Shown here piece by piece: positions 1 through 11,081 of a stretch of 64,000 bases of DNA. Below the pieces are notes generated by a model. It was not told the origin of the DNA and made no database searches. It was given only the letters and a program-made list of their open reading frames with translations. The stretch comes from Cyanophora paradoxa (Eukaryota > Glaucocystophyceae > Cyanophorales > Cyanophoraceae): NCBI GenBank assembly GCA_004431415.1, contig QPMI01000673.1, positions 1 through 64,000 of the forward strand, given 5' to 3'. Made by a program: the position numbers and the translations under genes. Numbering within the stretch: position 1 is the first letter of the stretch; each line of letters starts with the position of its first letter.

Positions 1-3000
1 TGCAGCGCCGTGAAGCCGCGCTTGTCCCGCACCGCCACGTCCGTCTCCCGCCGCTCCGTCAGGTACACCGCCTGCCCCCGCCCCGCCTCGGCCACCGCGG
101 GGCGGCTGGGGCGGGGGCGGGGGCCAGGCGGGGGGGCACCTGCTGGAGGACCGTCTCGTCCTTCTGGCCCGCCTCCTCGACCACCTGCCCCCGCCCCTCC
201 GCTTCACGCGCAGGCCTCTCGCGCAGCGGCGGCGCGGGACCTGGCTGAGGAGGCTCATCCCCGTCTCTGCTCCCACGCACGAGTCCCCGTCAGAGAGCCT
301 TCGAGTGGGCGGCAGGCGCGGGCACCGTTGACGACGTTGAAGTCGATGCCCTCGCGCCCGAGCAGGTAGTCGACGACCCCGAAGTGGCCCTTCACCATCG
401 CCGCCCCCGTCACCGTCGTCTGCGCACGCCGGCCCCAGGCTCAGGGCGCGCGGGGCAGCCGGGTTGCCGGCTCGCGAGCAGGCCCGGCCTCCACACGGGC
501 AGCGCGCCCAAGGGAGGGCGGGGAAGGCGGCGCTAGGGGGGCGCCGAGAGGCGGGTGGAGAAGGCGGCGTGGGGCTGGTGGAGGGGAGGGGGGCGGGGGG
601 GCGTGCCTTCCAGTCGGAGAGGGCGTTGGGGTCGGCGCCCGCGTTGAGCAGCAGCTCCACGCACTCCCGGAACCCGAACGCCGCCGCGTAGTGCGCCTGC
701 CCCGCCCCCCGCCGCTCAGCCGGCGCGAGGGGGGCGGGGGGCGGGGGCGGGGGGGGGGTGGCGAGGGGGCACCGGGGTGTTGCGGGAGGTGTCCTGCGCC
801 TCGATGTTGGCCCCCGCGCGCATCAGGCACGAGAGCACGTGCGCGTGCCCGTTCTGCCCCCGAGGCCCCAGAGGTCAGGCCAGGCGGGGCGCCGCCGAGG
901 CGGAGGAAGGAAGGGAATCTTGGGGGAGGGGGGGGGGGGCGGGCCTTGGCGGCGTAGGTGAGGGCCGTCTTGCCGGTCTTGTCCTTCTTGTCGAGGCCGG
1001 CCTTCTTCTCCAGCAGCGCCTTCACGGCCTCCAGGCGGCCCCCGATGGCGGCCCGGATGAGCGGGGTGTAGCCCTGCCGGTCCTGCGCGTCCACGGGCAC
1101 CAGGCCCGGCCCCGCCAGCGCCCCGATGCACTCCACGTGCCCCGCCGCCGCCGCGTCTGCCGCCGGCCATCGGGGCGAGCGAGGGGGCGCGGGGCGGGGC
1201 GGGGCGGGCACAGTGGAGGGCGGTGCGGCCGGCGGAGTCCTTGGCGGGGACGGAGGCGGCGGCCTCCTTGACGAGGAGGGCGACGTTGTGCAGGCGCCCG
1301 CGGAAGGCCGCCACCATCAGCGGCGTCACCTTGAGCTTGTTCACCGTCTCCGTCCCCGAGAGGCCGTGCGCGAGGAGCCACTCGAGCGGCCCCGTCCCCT
1401 CGCACGCCGCCGCGTAGTGGATCACCTGCCCCGCCCCGCCGCCGGCCCGGGGTCGGGTCGGGGCGGGGGGGAGGCGGGGGCCCCTCAAGCTCGAGCTGCG
1501 GGAGCTGACCTGGAGGCCGCGCGCGTCCTCGCGGCGGATCTCCCCCGGGCACGCCTCGAGCAGCTTCTGCAGGTACCGCCCCTCCGGGTTGATCGCCGCG
1601 CAGTGGATCGGCGACACGTTGTCGTTGTCCTGCGGCTTCTTGCACACGCTCATCTGCCGCAGCGCTGCCCCGCGCGACGAGGGCGGGCACGCCGGCCGCC
1701 GGTCACGGGCGCGGAGAAGGAGTTGGGGAGCGGGGGGCGGGCGCACGGAGCTGGTACTCCTCCTCGTTCTGGAGGGCGCAGGCGTGGACCTTGTTGAAGC
1801 CGTACTGCGGGCGCCGTCAGACCCGAGCTGGAGGGAGCGGGGGCGGGGCGGGCAGGCGGGCGCACGTCCTCCCGCTTGGCGAGGTCGCGGACGAGGTGGG
1901 AGGCGAGGGCGAAGTTGCCGGCGCGGACGGCCCGGTGCAGGTTGCGGGCGATCTTGTCCGCCGTGAACGGCAGCTCCTCGCGGAAGAGCTCCACCGTCGC
2001 CACGCTCGTCCCGGGGTGCTCCAGCAGCGCCTCCAGGAAGTAGCCCTGCCCCGCCCCGCCCCCGCGCCCCGCCTCGGCCCCGGGCCGCGGGGGGCGGGGG
2101 CGCTGCGGGGGGCGCTGCACCTGGTCGAGGAGGCGGCGGAGGGAGGAGACGACCCTCGCGTCCGCGAAGGCGTTGTTGCCCTCCTTGCCCCCCCGCGACG
2201 CCTTCAGCCGCCGCGGCGCGTACCCCGTCGCCACCACGTTGTAGCTCCCCGTGTCCAGCGGCTCGAACTTGGTCTGCCGGGCGGCTCGCAGGCGCCCGAG
2301 TCCAGAGGAGGGCGGGAGGGGTGGCGGGGCGCACGATGGGCGCCGCGGCGCGCTTGATCTCGCCGTCCTTGGGCCCCTTGCGGAACCAGGCGCCGAGCAC
2401 CTTGATCAGCTCGTGGTTGTTCGTCTGGATGATGTAGTCGATCGCGCTGCGCCCCGGCTCCCGTCGGTCCCTCGGTCGGCCGGGCAGGATAGTGGGATCG
2501 CGAGCGCGGGCCGGGGCAGGCGAGGGGTGCAGGGGTCAGCCGCCGGCACCTCTTCATGACGTCGGGCCCGCGCTGCATGCAGAGGGTCCACACCCCCTCC
2601 GTGTTCTCCAGCAGCTGGCGGGGAGTGAGCGGGGGCGGGGGGTCGGGCGAAGCCGGGGGCGGGCCCGCTTGAAGAGGGGCCTGTCGTCGGTGAGGGCGGC
2701 CCGCACGAGCTCGCGGCACGCGCAGGTCGCGCAGCACGCCCCCTCCGCCCCCGTCCCCGCCCCCGCCCCGCCGGACCCCGCCCCGCCGGCGCTGGCCGCC
2801 GATGCCGCCTTCTTGCCCTTGCCCGCCCCCGCCGGCCCCGCCCGCTTCACCGTGAACGGGTCTGCGCAGGCGGCGGGCGGGCGGGATGGGGTGAGAGGGC
2901 GGGGGCGAGGGGCGGGGCGGGGGAGCGGGCGGGCGGGCCCTGGTCGATGACGGGGACGTCGGCGGGGTCGGCCACCTTGCGCCGCGCCTTGGGCTTGGCC

Positions 3001-4779
3001 CCCTCCTTCTCCTCCTCCCCCTCCCCCTCCTTCCCCTTCCCCTTCTGTTTCTTCGGCTTCCGCGCCCGCCGCCTCGGCTGCCTCGGCCGCCGCCGACGCG
3101 GGGCGGGCGGGCGGCGCGCGGCGCGCCGGCCTTCCTCTTGCGCTTCCCGGCTGCGCCTCGCCCGCCCTCGCCGCCCTCCTTCCCCGCCCCCGCCCCCTCC
3201 TCCTCGCCTCCGCTGCCCGCCGCACCCTCCTCCTCCTCCTCCTCCTCCTCCTCGGCCGCCCGCCTCTTCTTGCCCTTGCCCATGCCGGGGCGGCGGGGCG
3301 CGCGGGAGGGCCCCGGGCGGGGGCGGCCGGGCATGGGCAGCAGCGTGTCCCGCACGTACTCCTCCCCCGAGCTCCCCTCCTCCTCCTCGTCCTCCTCCTC
3401 CCCCTCCTCGTCCTCCTTCTCCCCCTCCTCCTCGTCCCCGTCCTCGTCCTCCTCGTCGTCGCTCTCCTGCGGGGCCGCCTCGGACCGGCGAGGGGGGCGG
3501 GGGCGGCGGGGCGGGGGGGGACCTGGGGGGGGGGCCGGGCCTGGAGGGCGCGGCGGGTCTCCTCGACGGCCTCGAGGATGCGGGCCTCCTCGGCCTCGGG
3601 GAGGCGCCAGAGGAGGCCGGGGCGGAGCTCCTCGAGGCGCACCGCCGTGAACACCGACTTGGCGCGGATGCTCGAGGGGCCCCACCCCTCCGACACCGCG
3701 AACGAGCGGGGGTCCTCCTGCGCCGACCCCACCGCAACTCGGCCGGGGCGGGGCGGGGGGGGGGCGGGCGGGGGACCTGGCGGCGGTCGAGCCAGAGGAC
3801 GTTGAGGGCGGGGGCGGCGAGGGGGACGTCGTCGGCGGCGATGCAGAGCCAGAAGGCGTCCCCGCTCGCCCGAGGGTCCGGCCGCACCGCCAGCACCTGC
3901 GCCCCGCCCCGCCCCTCACCCCTCCACCCGCCCCCGCCCCGCCCTCGCCCTCGCCCCAGCAACCCCGCACCTCCGTCGCCACGAAGCTGTCGGGGCGCAC
4001 GCGCGCGCGTCAGCTGCTGGCGGGGGCGAGGGGAGGGCGGGGGCGGGGCACCGGAAGCGGTCGGGCTTCTCGCGGAGGGCGCCGGGCGCGCGCTCGTGCT
4101 GCGCCTTCTCCTTCCCCTTCGCCACCGCCGACGAGGAGGAGGAGGAGGAGGCCGAGGGCCCTGCCGCCGCCGCCTCCCCCGCCCCATCCCCCGCCGCAGC
4201 CTCCTCCCGCCCCCGCTTCTTCGTCGCTGCCGGCGCCGGCGCCTCCTTCTTCGTTCCAGCACCCTTGCCCTCCCTCTTTCTCGTCGCCGGCTTCGCCGCC
4301 TTCTTCGAGGCGGCAGCGTCCGCGGCCTTCGCTCTAGATCTCGCGGCGCCGCTGGCGCGCCCCGCGGCCGCCTTGACCTTCGCCGGCGCTGACGTCGATG
4401 CCGGAGACTTCCTCGCAGCCCGCTTGGCAGCCTTGGCCGCCTTCTTGGCGGGGGCAACCTCCGCGGCCGTCTCGGAGCTTGAGCCTGAGCCCTCTTCGTC
4501 GCTGGAGCGATCGGCGGCCGCCTTCTTCGGCGTCGGCGACGCCGAGGCGGCCTTCGGAGGACGCCCGCGCTTCTTGGCTACCTTCGGGCTCGCCGCCGCC
4601 GCCGCTGATGTGGCAGACGCCCTTTTCGACTTGATCGGGGTCGCCCGCCGCCGGCCGGCGGCTGGAACCTCCTTCTCTGACTCCGACTCTTCCTTGGCCG
4701 ACTCCGGCTTCAGCCTCGCCGAGGAACGCCTCCCCGGTGGCGGATCGTCACCCTTCGTGCTCTTCGACGTCCGTGCCAT
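1..4779 (-). CDS. Ankyrin-repeat protein with basic/acidic nuclear-type N-terminus (3' end outside window)
   Basis: Multi-exon gene whose C-terminus runs off the left edge. The start at 4779 opens a Lys/Ala/Ser-rich segment of about 240 residues with AT-hook-like stretches (KKRGRPPK), typical of nuclear proteins. A possible small folded region follows (VRPDSFVATEV, then FWLCIAADDVPLAAPALNVL). Next come long Asp/Glu tracts near 3.2-3.47 kb and a Lys-rich stretch. The C-terminal half is a run of ankyrin repeats, for example SPIHCAAINPEGRYLQKLLE, VIHYAAACEGTGPLEWLLAH, TPLMVAAFRGRLHNVALLV and GYTPLIRAAIGGRLEAVKAL. About ten repeats are visible, separated by short GC-rich introns. Ankyrin repeats mediate protein binding. 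A chromatin-associated scaffold is an inference from the charged tail; no catalytic domain is seen. The ankyrin call is secure, the function is not. Confidence 0.8.
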
Positions 4780-5201
4780 CTCGGCGGTTACTGCTGGGTC
4801 AGACGCGCGTTCGCTGCCTGGTCGACGTCAACCTCGCGTACGCGAGGCTGGCGGCCCGGCTCGGCTGGCGGCTCTTTTGCCTCTAACCGCAGCGGGGGTA
4901 TGCGTACCGTGACCGCCGAAATTGATCCAATGTTGCAATTGCAACGCGTGCGCGAGCATGTCGCTGATCAGGAGCATTAACGAGCAGCTTGGTCCCGCGC
5001 CCGGCCGCGGCCGACTGCAGCAAATTGCGCATGCGCATGCGCTGCACGCGCGCGCCCAACTCGTACTGCGCGCCCAAGCGAGGCTTGAGCTCTGCCACAA
5101 TGAACAAAGCCCAGCGGCTACACGACCGACGCTGACGTACGCTACGCTGTGCACAGAGTACTAGTCTAATGAAACTGCGGAGAGGGGGGCGCCCAGGGCG
5201 G
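4780..5201. promoter_or_regulatory. Intergenic region: 5' side of the ankyrin gene, 3' side of the STPGR gene
   Basis: About 420 bp with no coding exon recognised. It holds the upstream region of the ankyrin gene (start 4779, minus) and the sequence following the stop of the STPGR gene (5202, minus). Short palindromes such as TTGCAATTGCAA near 4933 and GCGCATGCGCATGCGC near 5027 are visible. No clear TATA box was found. Confidence 0.4.
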
Positions 5202-8141
5202 CTAGTACTCGGTGTCCGAGGAGGGGAGGGAGAAGTTGACGGAGGGGGTCTTCCAGTGGGCCATCTCCCGCGCGTACGTCTGCGCGAAGGCGACGAGCTT
5301 CTCGAGCTGCAGGCGCTGCAGGCGGGCGTAGAAGAGCGGGGCGCGGAGGGAGGGCGGGAGGCGGCGGGCGGGGTCCTCGCGGAGCCAGCGCTCGAACTGG
5401 CGGGAGTCCATGCGCATGGCGCGGGCCCACCAGGTCCCGTCCGAGAGCGGCTCCTTCGGCCCCTGCGCTTCCTCCCGCGCCGTCCCCCGCGCCGACTTCC
5501 GGCTCGTGCTGTGGCCCAGCGCCGCCCGCCCGCCGTGCCCGCCGCCCGCCCCGCCCGCCGCGTGCTCCACGTCGATGCGCAGCTGCTTCGGCGCGCCCCG
5601 CTTGCGCGCCGTGTGGGGGCCCGACGGGTGCGCGGGGTGCGGCGGCAGCAGGTCGGTGGCGATCTCGAGGCCGGTGCGCTGCTGCTCGTAGAGGCCGTGG
5701 AGCATCTGGTGGGCGTCGGGGGCGGCGGCGGCGGCGTCGCGCGCGGCCTCCTGCTCCTCGGCGGCCGCCTGCTGGGCGGCCTGGTCCTCCTCCCCGATGA
5801 GCTCGCGCCGCCGCCGCTCGTGGAGGACCTCCTCGAGGGCCTTCGGGAGGCCCCGCGCCCACTCCTTCAGCGCCTCCACGTGCTTCTTCCGCCGCGCCCG
5901 CAGGCTCTCCTTGATCACGTTGTACTTGATCCCCCTGCCCCCGCCCTCCCTCGGACTCCCGTCCCCGCGGGGGGGGGGGGGGGGGGGGCGCACAGCGGGA
6001 TCTCGAACTCAGCGGCATGGGCGGGTACGTCGGCCTGGCCGCGCTTGCGTGCCCGCGAGGGAGACCGCGCGGCGCCCCCGGACCCCGCCCCCTTCTTCTT
6101 CGAGGAGGCGGCCCCGGCGGCGGCGGCGGGGCCGGCGGCGGCGGCGGCGGCCGGCTTCTTCTTCTTCTTCTTGGCGCCCTTGGCGGAGCGGGCGGTGAGG
6201 CCCTCCTCCTCCTCCTCGCTCTCCGCGTCGAGGGCGTCCCACTGGAGCCGCACGAGCCGCACCTGGACCTCCCCGGCCGCCCGAAAGTCCCGCCACGTCC
6301 GCTGGATGAGCCGCACCCGCGCCAGGCACGTCTTCACCGCCCGCGTGATCTCCCCGAGGGAGCCCATCTTCGCGAAGAAGTCCCGCAGCACGCCCGCCGC
6401 CCGCCGCTTGCGCACGATGTGGATGCGCAGCCGCGCGACCCGCACGAACTTGTTCAGCGCCTCCATGTGCTTCTCCGCGTGCTGCGAGCCGCCCCGCCTC
6501 AGCGGCCGCCCGGCCCGGGGCGGAGAGGGCGCAGGGGACCTTTAGGCGGACGCGGGTCCACCAGCGCATGGCGAAGCGGCGGACGAAGCGGAGCCGCGCC
6601 TGCAGCCGCGCCTGCTCTAGCCGCTCCTGCCGCAGCCGCTGCGGGGCGAGGCGAGGGGGCCGTCAGCGGGGCGGGGGTGGGGCGGGGCTGGGAGCAGGGG
6701 CGGGCGGGCCTGGATGGCGGAGCAGAGGAGGCGGAGGCGGGCGGCGTGGGCGACGACGGCGGCCCACTCGCGCTGGCGGCGTTCGCGGGCGACGAGGGCC
6801 TCGTCGCGGAAGGCCCGCCGCGCGAGCACCGCCTTGTGCCGCAGGAACGCCTCCAGCTGCTCCCGCTTCCGCTCCTGCGCCACGCGGATCCGCTCCTCCA
6901 CCTCCTCCGCCCCCGCCTCGATGCGCAGCCGCCGCAGCTCCGCCGTGTACCGCGCCGCCTCCTCCTTGTTCCCCTCCACGTAGTCCACGCCGGGGGGCTC
7001 GCCGGGCGCCCCGTCGGCGTAGGCGAGGTCGGAGGCGTCGAAGGGGGCGTCGGCGTCGAGGCCGCCCTCCCCCGCGCTCGCCGAGCGCCGCAGCCGCCGC
7101 GTCGCCACCCGCGTCACGATCACCCGCGGCGCCCGCCGCCGCGGGCCGCCCCCGTTCGCCCCCGCCGCCTTCGCCGCCGCCGCCGTGAAGTCGAAGCGGT
7201 CCGTGTACGAGAAGGAGAAGGAGGGCCCCCCCGTCCCGATCGAGGTGGGCGGGACGTACGCGCCGGGCCCGGGGGTCTCGGGGCGGGAGAGGAGGGCGGC
7301 GCCCGGGACGGGGGAGGCGAGGTCGCAGATGCGGGACTCGGAGAGGCGGAGGAGGGCGGTGCGGGGCCGGGGCATCCCGAGGGATTTGGGGTTGTAGGTG
7401 CCCGGGGGCGGCCCTGCTTCCTGGCGGTGCCGCGAGGCGATCGCCTCCTGCGCCGACACCGACTCCGGCGAGATCGTGTACGCCGGTCCGCTGTCCCCGG
7501 ACGCCCCCACCCGCCGCATCACCTGCCCCCGCCCCTCAGCGCCCCCGCCCCCGCCCCGCCGGAACGGGCACGGGCGGGGCGGGGCGCACGAAGTACTGCC
7601 CGGGGTCGGGCTTCTTCTCGGGGCGGGCGGAGAGGGTGTAGTCGATGGCGCGCCCGATGTTGTCCTTCCTGATCGACGGCGTCGAGACCTTGCGCTCCAG
7701 CAGCTTGAAGCCCGGGTTGTACTTTCCTGGCGGCGGCACGTCCTCCACTGCCCCCGCCCCGCTTCCGTCAGGCCCAAGACGGCCACGAGGGCTTAGCTGA
7801 CGCATCCCGGCGTCCCGGCGGGGCTGAAGGCGCTTAGCTAAGCGCACGCACCCTTCTTCCAGGCATCGCGCGGAGGCGGGATGATGCGGAAGACCGGCGC
7901 GAAGGAGCGGGGACCGAAGGACGTCGGCGCATCGTACAGGCCCGGGCCCACCCGCCCTGCCGGGAGGTGCGTCAGCTAGCGGGCGGCAGGTCTGTGGAGC
8001 TTTCGCAACGGCGAGCCGATCGGTCCGCTGGCTAGCTAGCTAGTGGCAGGCCCGTGGAGGTTTCGCAACGGCGAGCCGATCGGTCCGCCGGCTGGGCGCC
8101 GGCCGCGCACCGTCAGAGGCTGATCTAGAGAGCCCGTTCAT
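5202..8141 (-). CDS. STPGR (SHIPPO/sperm-tail PG-rich) repeat flagellar protein
   Basis: The start at 8141 is chosen because exon 1 (8111-8141, MNGLSRSASDG) splices through a 154-bp intron (7957-8110, GTGCGC to CAG) in frame to RVGPGLYDAPTSFGPRSF. Four STPGR motifs follow: GPGLYDAP, PPPGKYNPGF, PPPGTYNPKS and TPGPGAYVPP, plus a weaker PDPGQYFV. The remainder is helical and Arg/Glu-rich (VEERIRVAQERKREQLEAFL), then a Lys tract, and it ends SLPSSDTEY. STPGR proteins bind microtubule doublets in axonemes, so a role in the flagellum is likely. The gene is divergent from the patatin-like gene, with 173 bp between the two start codons. Family assignment is good; the exact partner is unknown. Confidence 0.8.
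7984..8093. repeat. 50-bp tandem duplication inside intron 1 of the STPGR gene
   Basis: Two copies with a 60-bp period (7984-8033 and 8044-8093) differ at about four positions. The shared core includes TTTCGCAACGGCGAGCCGAT. Both lie inside the predicted first intron, so the coding sequence is not affected. Confidence 0.85.
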
Positions 8142-8314
8142 GGTCCGTTGCTCCCACGACTGGGAGGAGCGCCGAGCTCCGGCAACGCGTCCTCGCCAGC
8201 GCGGCAACGGCAGGGGCTGTTGCTCGTTGAAGTTTTTTTCTTGGCGTCTAAAGGAGCAAGCGGCTAGCGCACAGCGCGGCCAGCGAGTACTAGTATAGAC
8301 AGCTCGTTCTCGAT
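8142..8314. promoter_or_regulatory. Short bidirectional promoter region (STPGR gene / patatin-like gene)
   Basis: Only 173 bp separate the minus-strand ATG at 8141 from the plus-strand ATG at 8315. The interval holds a T-rich run (GAAGTTTTTTTCTTGG near 8228) and TACTAGTATAGAC near 8288. Shared regulation is an inference from the spacing. Confidence 0.5.
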
Positions 8315-10358
8315 ATGTGTACCCGGCAAAAGAAAGCGTACCCGCTGTCACCGCGCCTGCACGAGACCGACATCCAGGACTCGGCGCTGGACAACATCAG
8401 GCTCGGCGAGTTCGACAACATCCTTGTGATGCGTTGGAAGCGCTAGATTGGTCCCGGCATCTTTCAACGCCAAGGTACGCAGTCCCGGAGTCCGCCAACT
8501 TTTCGCGGCCGGCCTCCGAGCCCACCTGTTCATCGCGGCCGGCCTCCGAGCCCACCTGCAGATGACAAAGCCGCGGCTCGCCCGCGTTCTGTCCATAGAC
8601 GGCGGCGGCGTCCGGGCGCTGCTCGCCGCGCGCCTGCTCGTGCACATCGAGGAAGTCACGGGCCAGAGCATCGCCTCGAACTTTGACCTGATCGTAGCGA
8701 GTGGCTCTGGCGCGCTGCTGGCGACGCTGCTGACGCTGCCGGGCAACGACGGGCGGCCGCGCTACACCGCCCGCGAGGTACTTGAGCTCTTCAAGAGCAA
8801 CGCCCGCCGCATATTCCCCACCGTGCGCCCCACCGCGCCCTCCCTGCGCCCGGCGCGGCGGCCGAGCGTGGGCGGCGGCGGGCGGGGCGGGGGCGCGCAG
8901 GGGGACTGGTCCTCGTGGCTGCGCTCGATGGACCCCTTCTACCCCGGGGGCCGCTTCTCGAACGAGGGCCTGGTCTCGTTCTGCGGGCAGACCTTCGGCG
9001 AGCTGCCCATCTCCTCCCTGCTCATCCCCGTCACCCTTTTAGCCTGCGACATCACCACCCGCTCCCCCGTCCTCCTCCGCAGGCCCGCCCCGCACCGCCC
9101 CGCCCCGCCCCGCGCGCCAGAGGAGAGGGCCGAGGGGCCCGGGGCGCGCAGGGAGGGTGTGACCGCGGACCTGCGCCTCCGCGACTGCGCCATCGCCTGC
9201 GCCTCCACGCCCGGGTTCTTCCCCCCCTGGGTTGTCGGCGGCGTCTCCTGTGTGGACGGTGCCGGCCCCCCCCGCCCTCTTCCTCCCGGGCGGCGTCGGC
9301 TGAGGGGGCGGCAGGGATCGTGGTGGCGTCGAACCCGTCCCTGATGGCGCACTGGGAGGCGAGGGGGATGTTCCCCGGGGCGCGCGACCTGCTCCTCATC
9401 TCCCTCGGCTGCGGCTCCGTCGAGCGCACCGTCTCCCACGCCGAGGCCTCCTCCTGGTCGACCGCCGAGTGGCTCAGCCCGCTCCTCTCCGCCTGCGTCG
9501 AGAGCAGCGGGGCGGCGGTGCACGTGCTGATGCAGCAGCTCGCGAGCGAGCCGCCGCGGGCGCCGCGCGCCTCGTCGCCCAGCGTGCTGCCGCTCCCCGG
9601 CATAAGCGGCTCCAGGCGCCAGGGCATCCTCTACCGGTGCGCCCGCCCCGCACCCCCCTCCCCCGCAGGCGGCGAGCGCCGCGCAGGCGCTACCAACCGC
9701 GCATCGCGCTCCCGGTGGGGCGCGCCGGCGAGCCCTCAGACGCCGACAAGCCCACCCTCGAGTTCCTCGGTGCCCCCCGCCCGGCCCCGCCTCCCCGCCC
9801 GCGGCGGCGCGCCCTGAGGCCGGGCGGGGGGCAGAGATCAGCGCGGAGGCGTTCATACGGGAGAACGAGGAGTCGTTCGCGGCGCTCGCGCACGTCGTCG
9901 CCCAGGGCCGCCCCGCCCACCCCCGCGCCGCCGGCCGGCGCTCCCCCGGCGAGCGCCCCCGCGCCTACTCCTCGGGGGCCTTCTACTCCAGCGGGGCCCT
10001 CTCGCCGGGCTCCAGCAGCGGGGCCCTCTCGCCGCGGGGGGCGGCGCTGAGCGGGCGCGGGGGGCCGGCCTCCCACTTCGACCCCAGCATCCCCTTCTTC
10101 GCCGAGGGCGGCCTCGGCGCCGGCCGCACCTTCCCGGGGCCCATCCACGCCCCCTTCGCCCCCGCCCCGCCCCCCGGCCCCGCGCTCCACCCCTACGGCG
10201 CGACGTACCCCTGGGACCGGCAGGGGCGGCCGGTGGAGGCGTCCCCGCTGCTGAGGCTGCTCTCGTGCGGGGGCGTGTGCTCGAGCGCGTGCGACACGCA
10301 GCAGGGCGCCCGCGCCCACCGCGCCGTCTACACCGACCGCTACTCCACCTCCTTCTGA
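8315..10358 (+). CDS. Patatin-like phospholipase family protein, nucleophile apparently replaced
   Basis: The start at 8315 gives a first exon MCTRQKKAYPLSPRLHETDI ending LGEFDNIL. A 137-bp intron (8426-8562) leads in phase to MTKPRLARVLSIDGGGVRAL. Patatins are lipid acyl hydrolases with a Ser-Asp dyad. The oxyanion loop DGGGVR is present, and the Asp motif reassembles across an intron as VDGIVVASNPSL. The nucleophile elbow, normally G-x-S-x-G after FDLI, reads FDLIVASGSGALLA. Aligned without gaps to the family pattern, the catalytic Ser position is Gly. The protein continues through LLLISLGCGSVERTVSH and a Ser/Gly/Pro-rich tail to the stop at 10356-10358. Tandem 24-bp repeats (GCGGCCGGCCTCCGAGCCCA) lie at the end of intron 1. 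Family call is firm; activity is doubtful. Confidence 0.85.
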
Positions 10359-10656
10359 GACCCGCCCGCCCGCCCTCCCGCCGGCCCGCCGCCTCGCTCT
10401 GCAGCCACAGTCCCCGCTCGACCGGTGCCGGCAGTCCCCTGCATGTTCCGCTGGAGTACATCGAGCGTGTAGACAGCAACAGGGGTGCAGTCCGAGGGTC
10501 GGCTGAGGCGAGGATGCGGTCTGGGCGGGCGGGGGTGGGGTGGGGTGGGGGGGGGGGGGGGGGGGGGAGGGGGGGTGTCGGGGACGGGGGGAGGGGGAGG
10601 AAGGGAGGCGAGGCGCGAGGTGGCGATGGGAGGGCGGAGCGGGGCGAGGCGCGGGG
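10359..10656. other. Intergenic 3' region between convergent genes, with a G-run
   Basis: No gene is seen. The interval separates the convergent 3' ends of the patatin-like gene (stop 10358) and PRA1 (stop 10657). It contains a run of about 22 G near 10546-10567 flanked by further G-rich blocks, a potential quadruplex on the plus strand. Confidence 0.6.
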
Positions 10657-11081
10657 CTACTGGTCGAGGCGGGCGAGGGCCTGGGGCACGGCCATGACGA
10701 CGGAGGGCGAGGCGCTCTCCGCCGCCCCCCGCCCCTCCACCTCCTCCGGGCGCGCCGGGGGCACCCGGAAGGAGGCGTGCAGCGCCACGAGGGCGCAGCT
10801 CGTGCCGAGCAGCCACGTGAAGGTCGACGAGGCGCCCGTCGCGAAGAAGAGCAGCACCGAGGCCGCCCCGCACGCCGCGAGCTTCTCCCGGTACGTGAAC
10901 GCCCGCCCGAAGAGGATCAGCGGCTGCGCCGGCTCCGCGCCGCGCCCGAAGAGCTTATACCACATGAAGAAGACGCCGAGGAGCGCCACCAGGCTTATCG
11001 GGTGCTGCGGGGCCGGCGTCACGCGCATTTTGACGGGCACCGGTGACCAGAGCAACGGACGAGCAGCATTGCAATTGCGGC
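10657..11081 (-). pseudogene. PRA1 (prenylated Rab acceptor), 3' part, cut off from its 5' part by an insertion
   Basis: Exon 3 (11004 to the stop at 10657) reads HPISLVALLGVFFMWYKLFG, then ILFGRAFTYREKLAACGAAS, then LVALHASFRVPP. This is the second half of a PRA1-domain membrane protein, which regulates Rab and vesicle traffic at ER and Golgi. A 56-bp intron (11005-11060, GTCCGT to GCAG) precedes it. Only 9 bp of exon 2 (11061-11069), plus the 12-bp repeat, remain upstream on this side. The missing N-terminal half is at 22,840-23,200 on the same strand. On this allele the gene is probably non-functional unless the 11.8 kb is removed from the transcript, and no donor site exists where that would be needed. 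Confidence 0.8.

Noticed and set aside
823-2400. Long overlapping frames on both strands in 0-4.5 kb
   Set aside because: Arg/Pro-rich shadows of the ankyrin gene and its GC-rich introns, with no domain.
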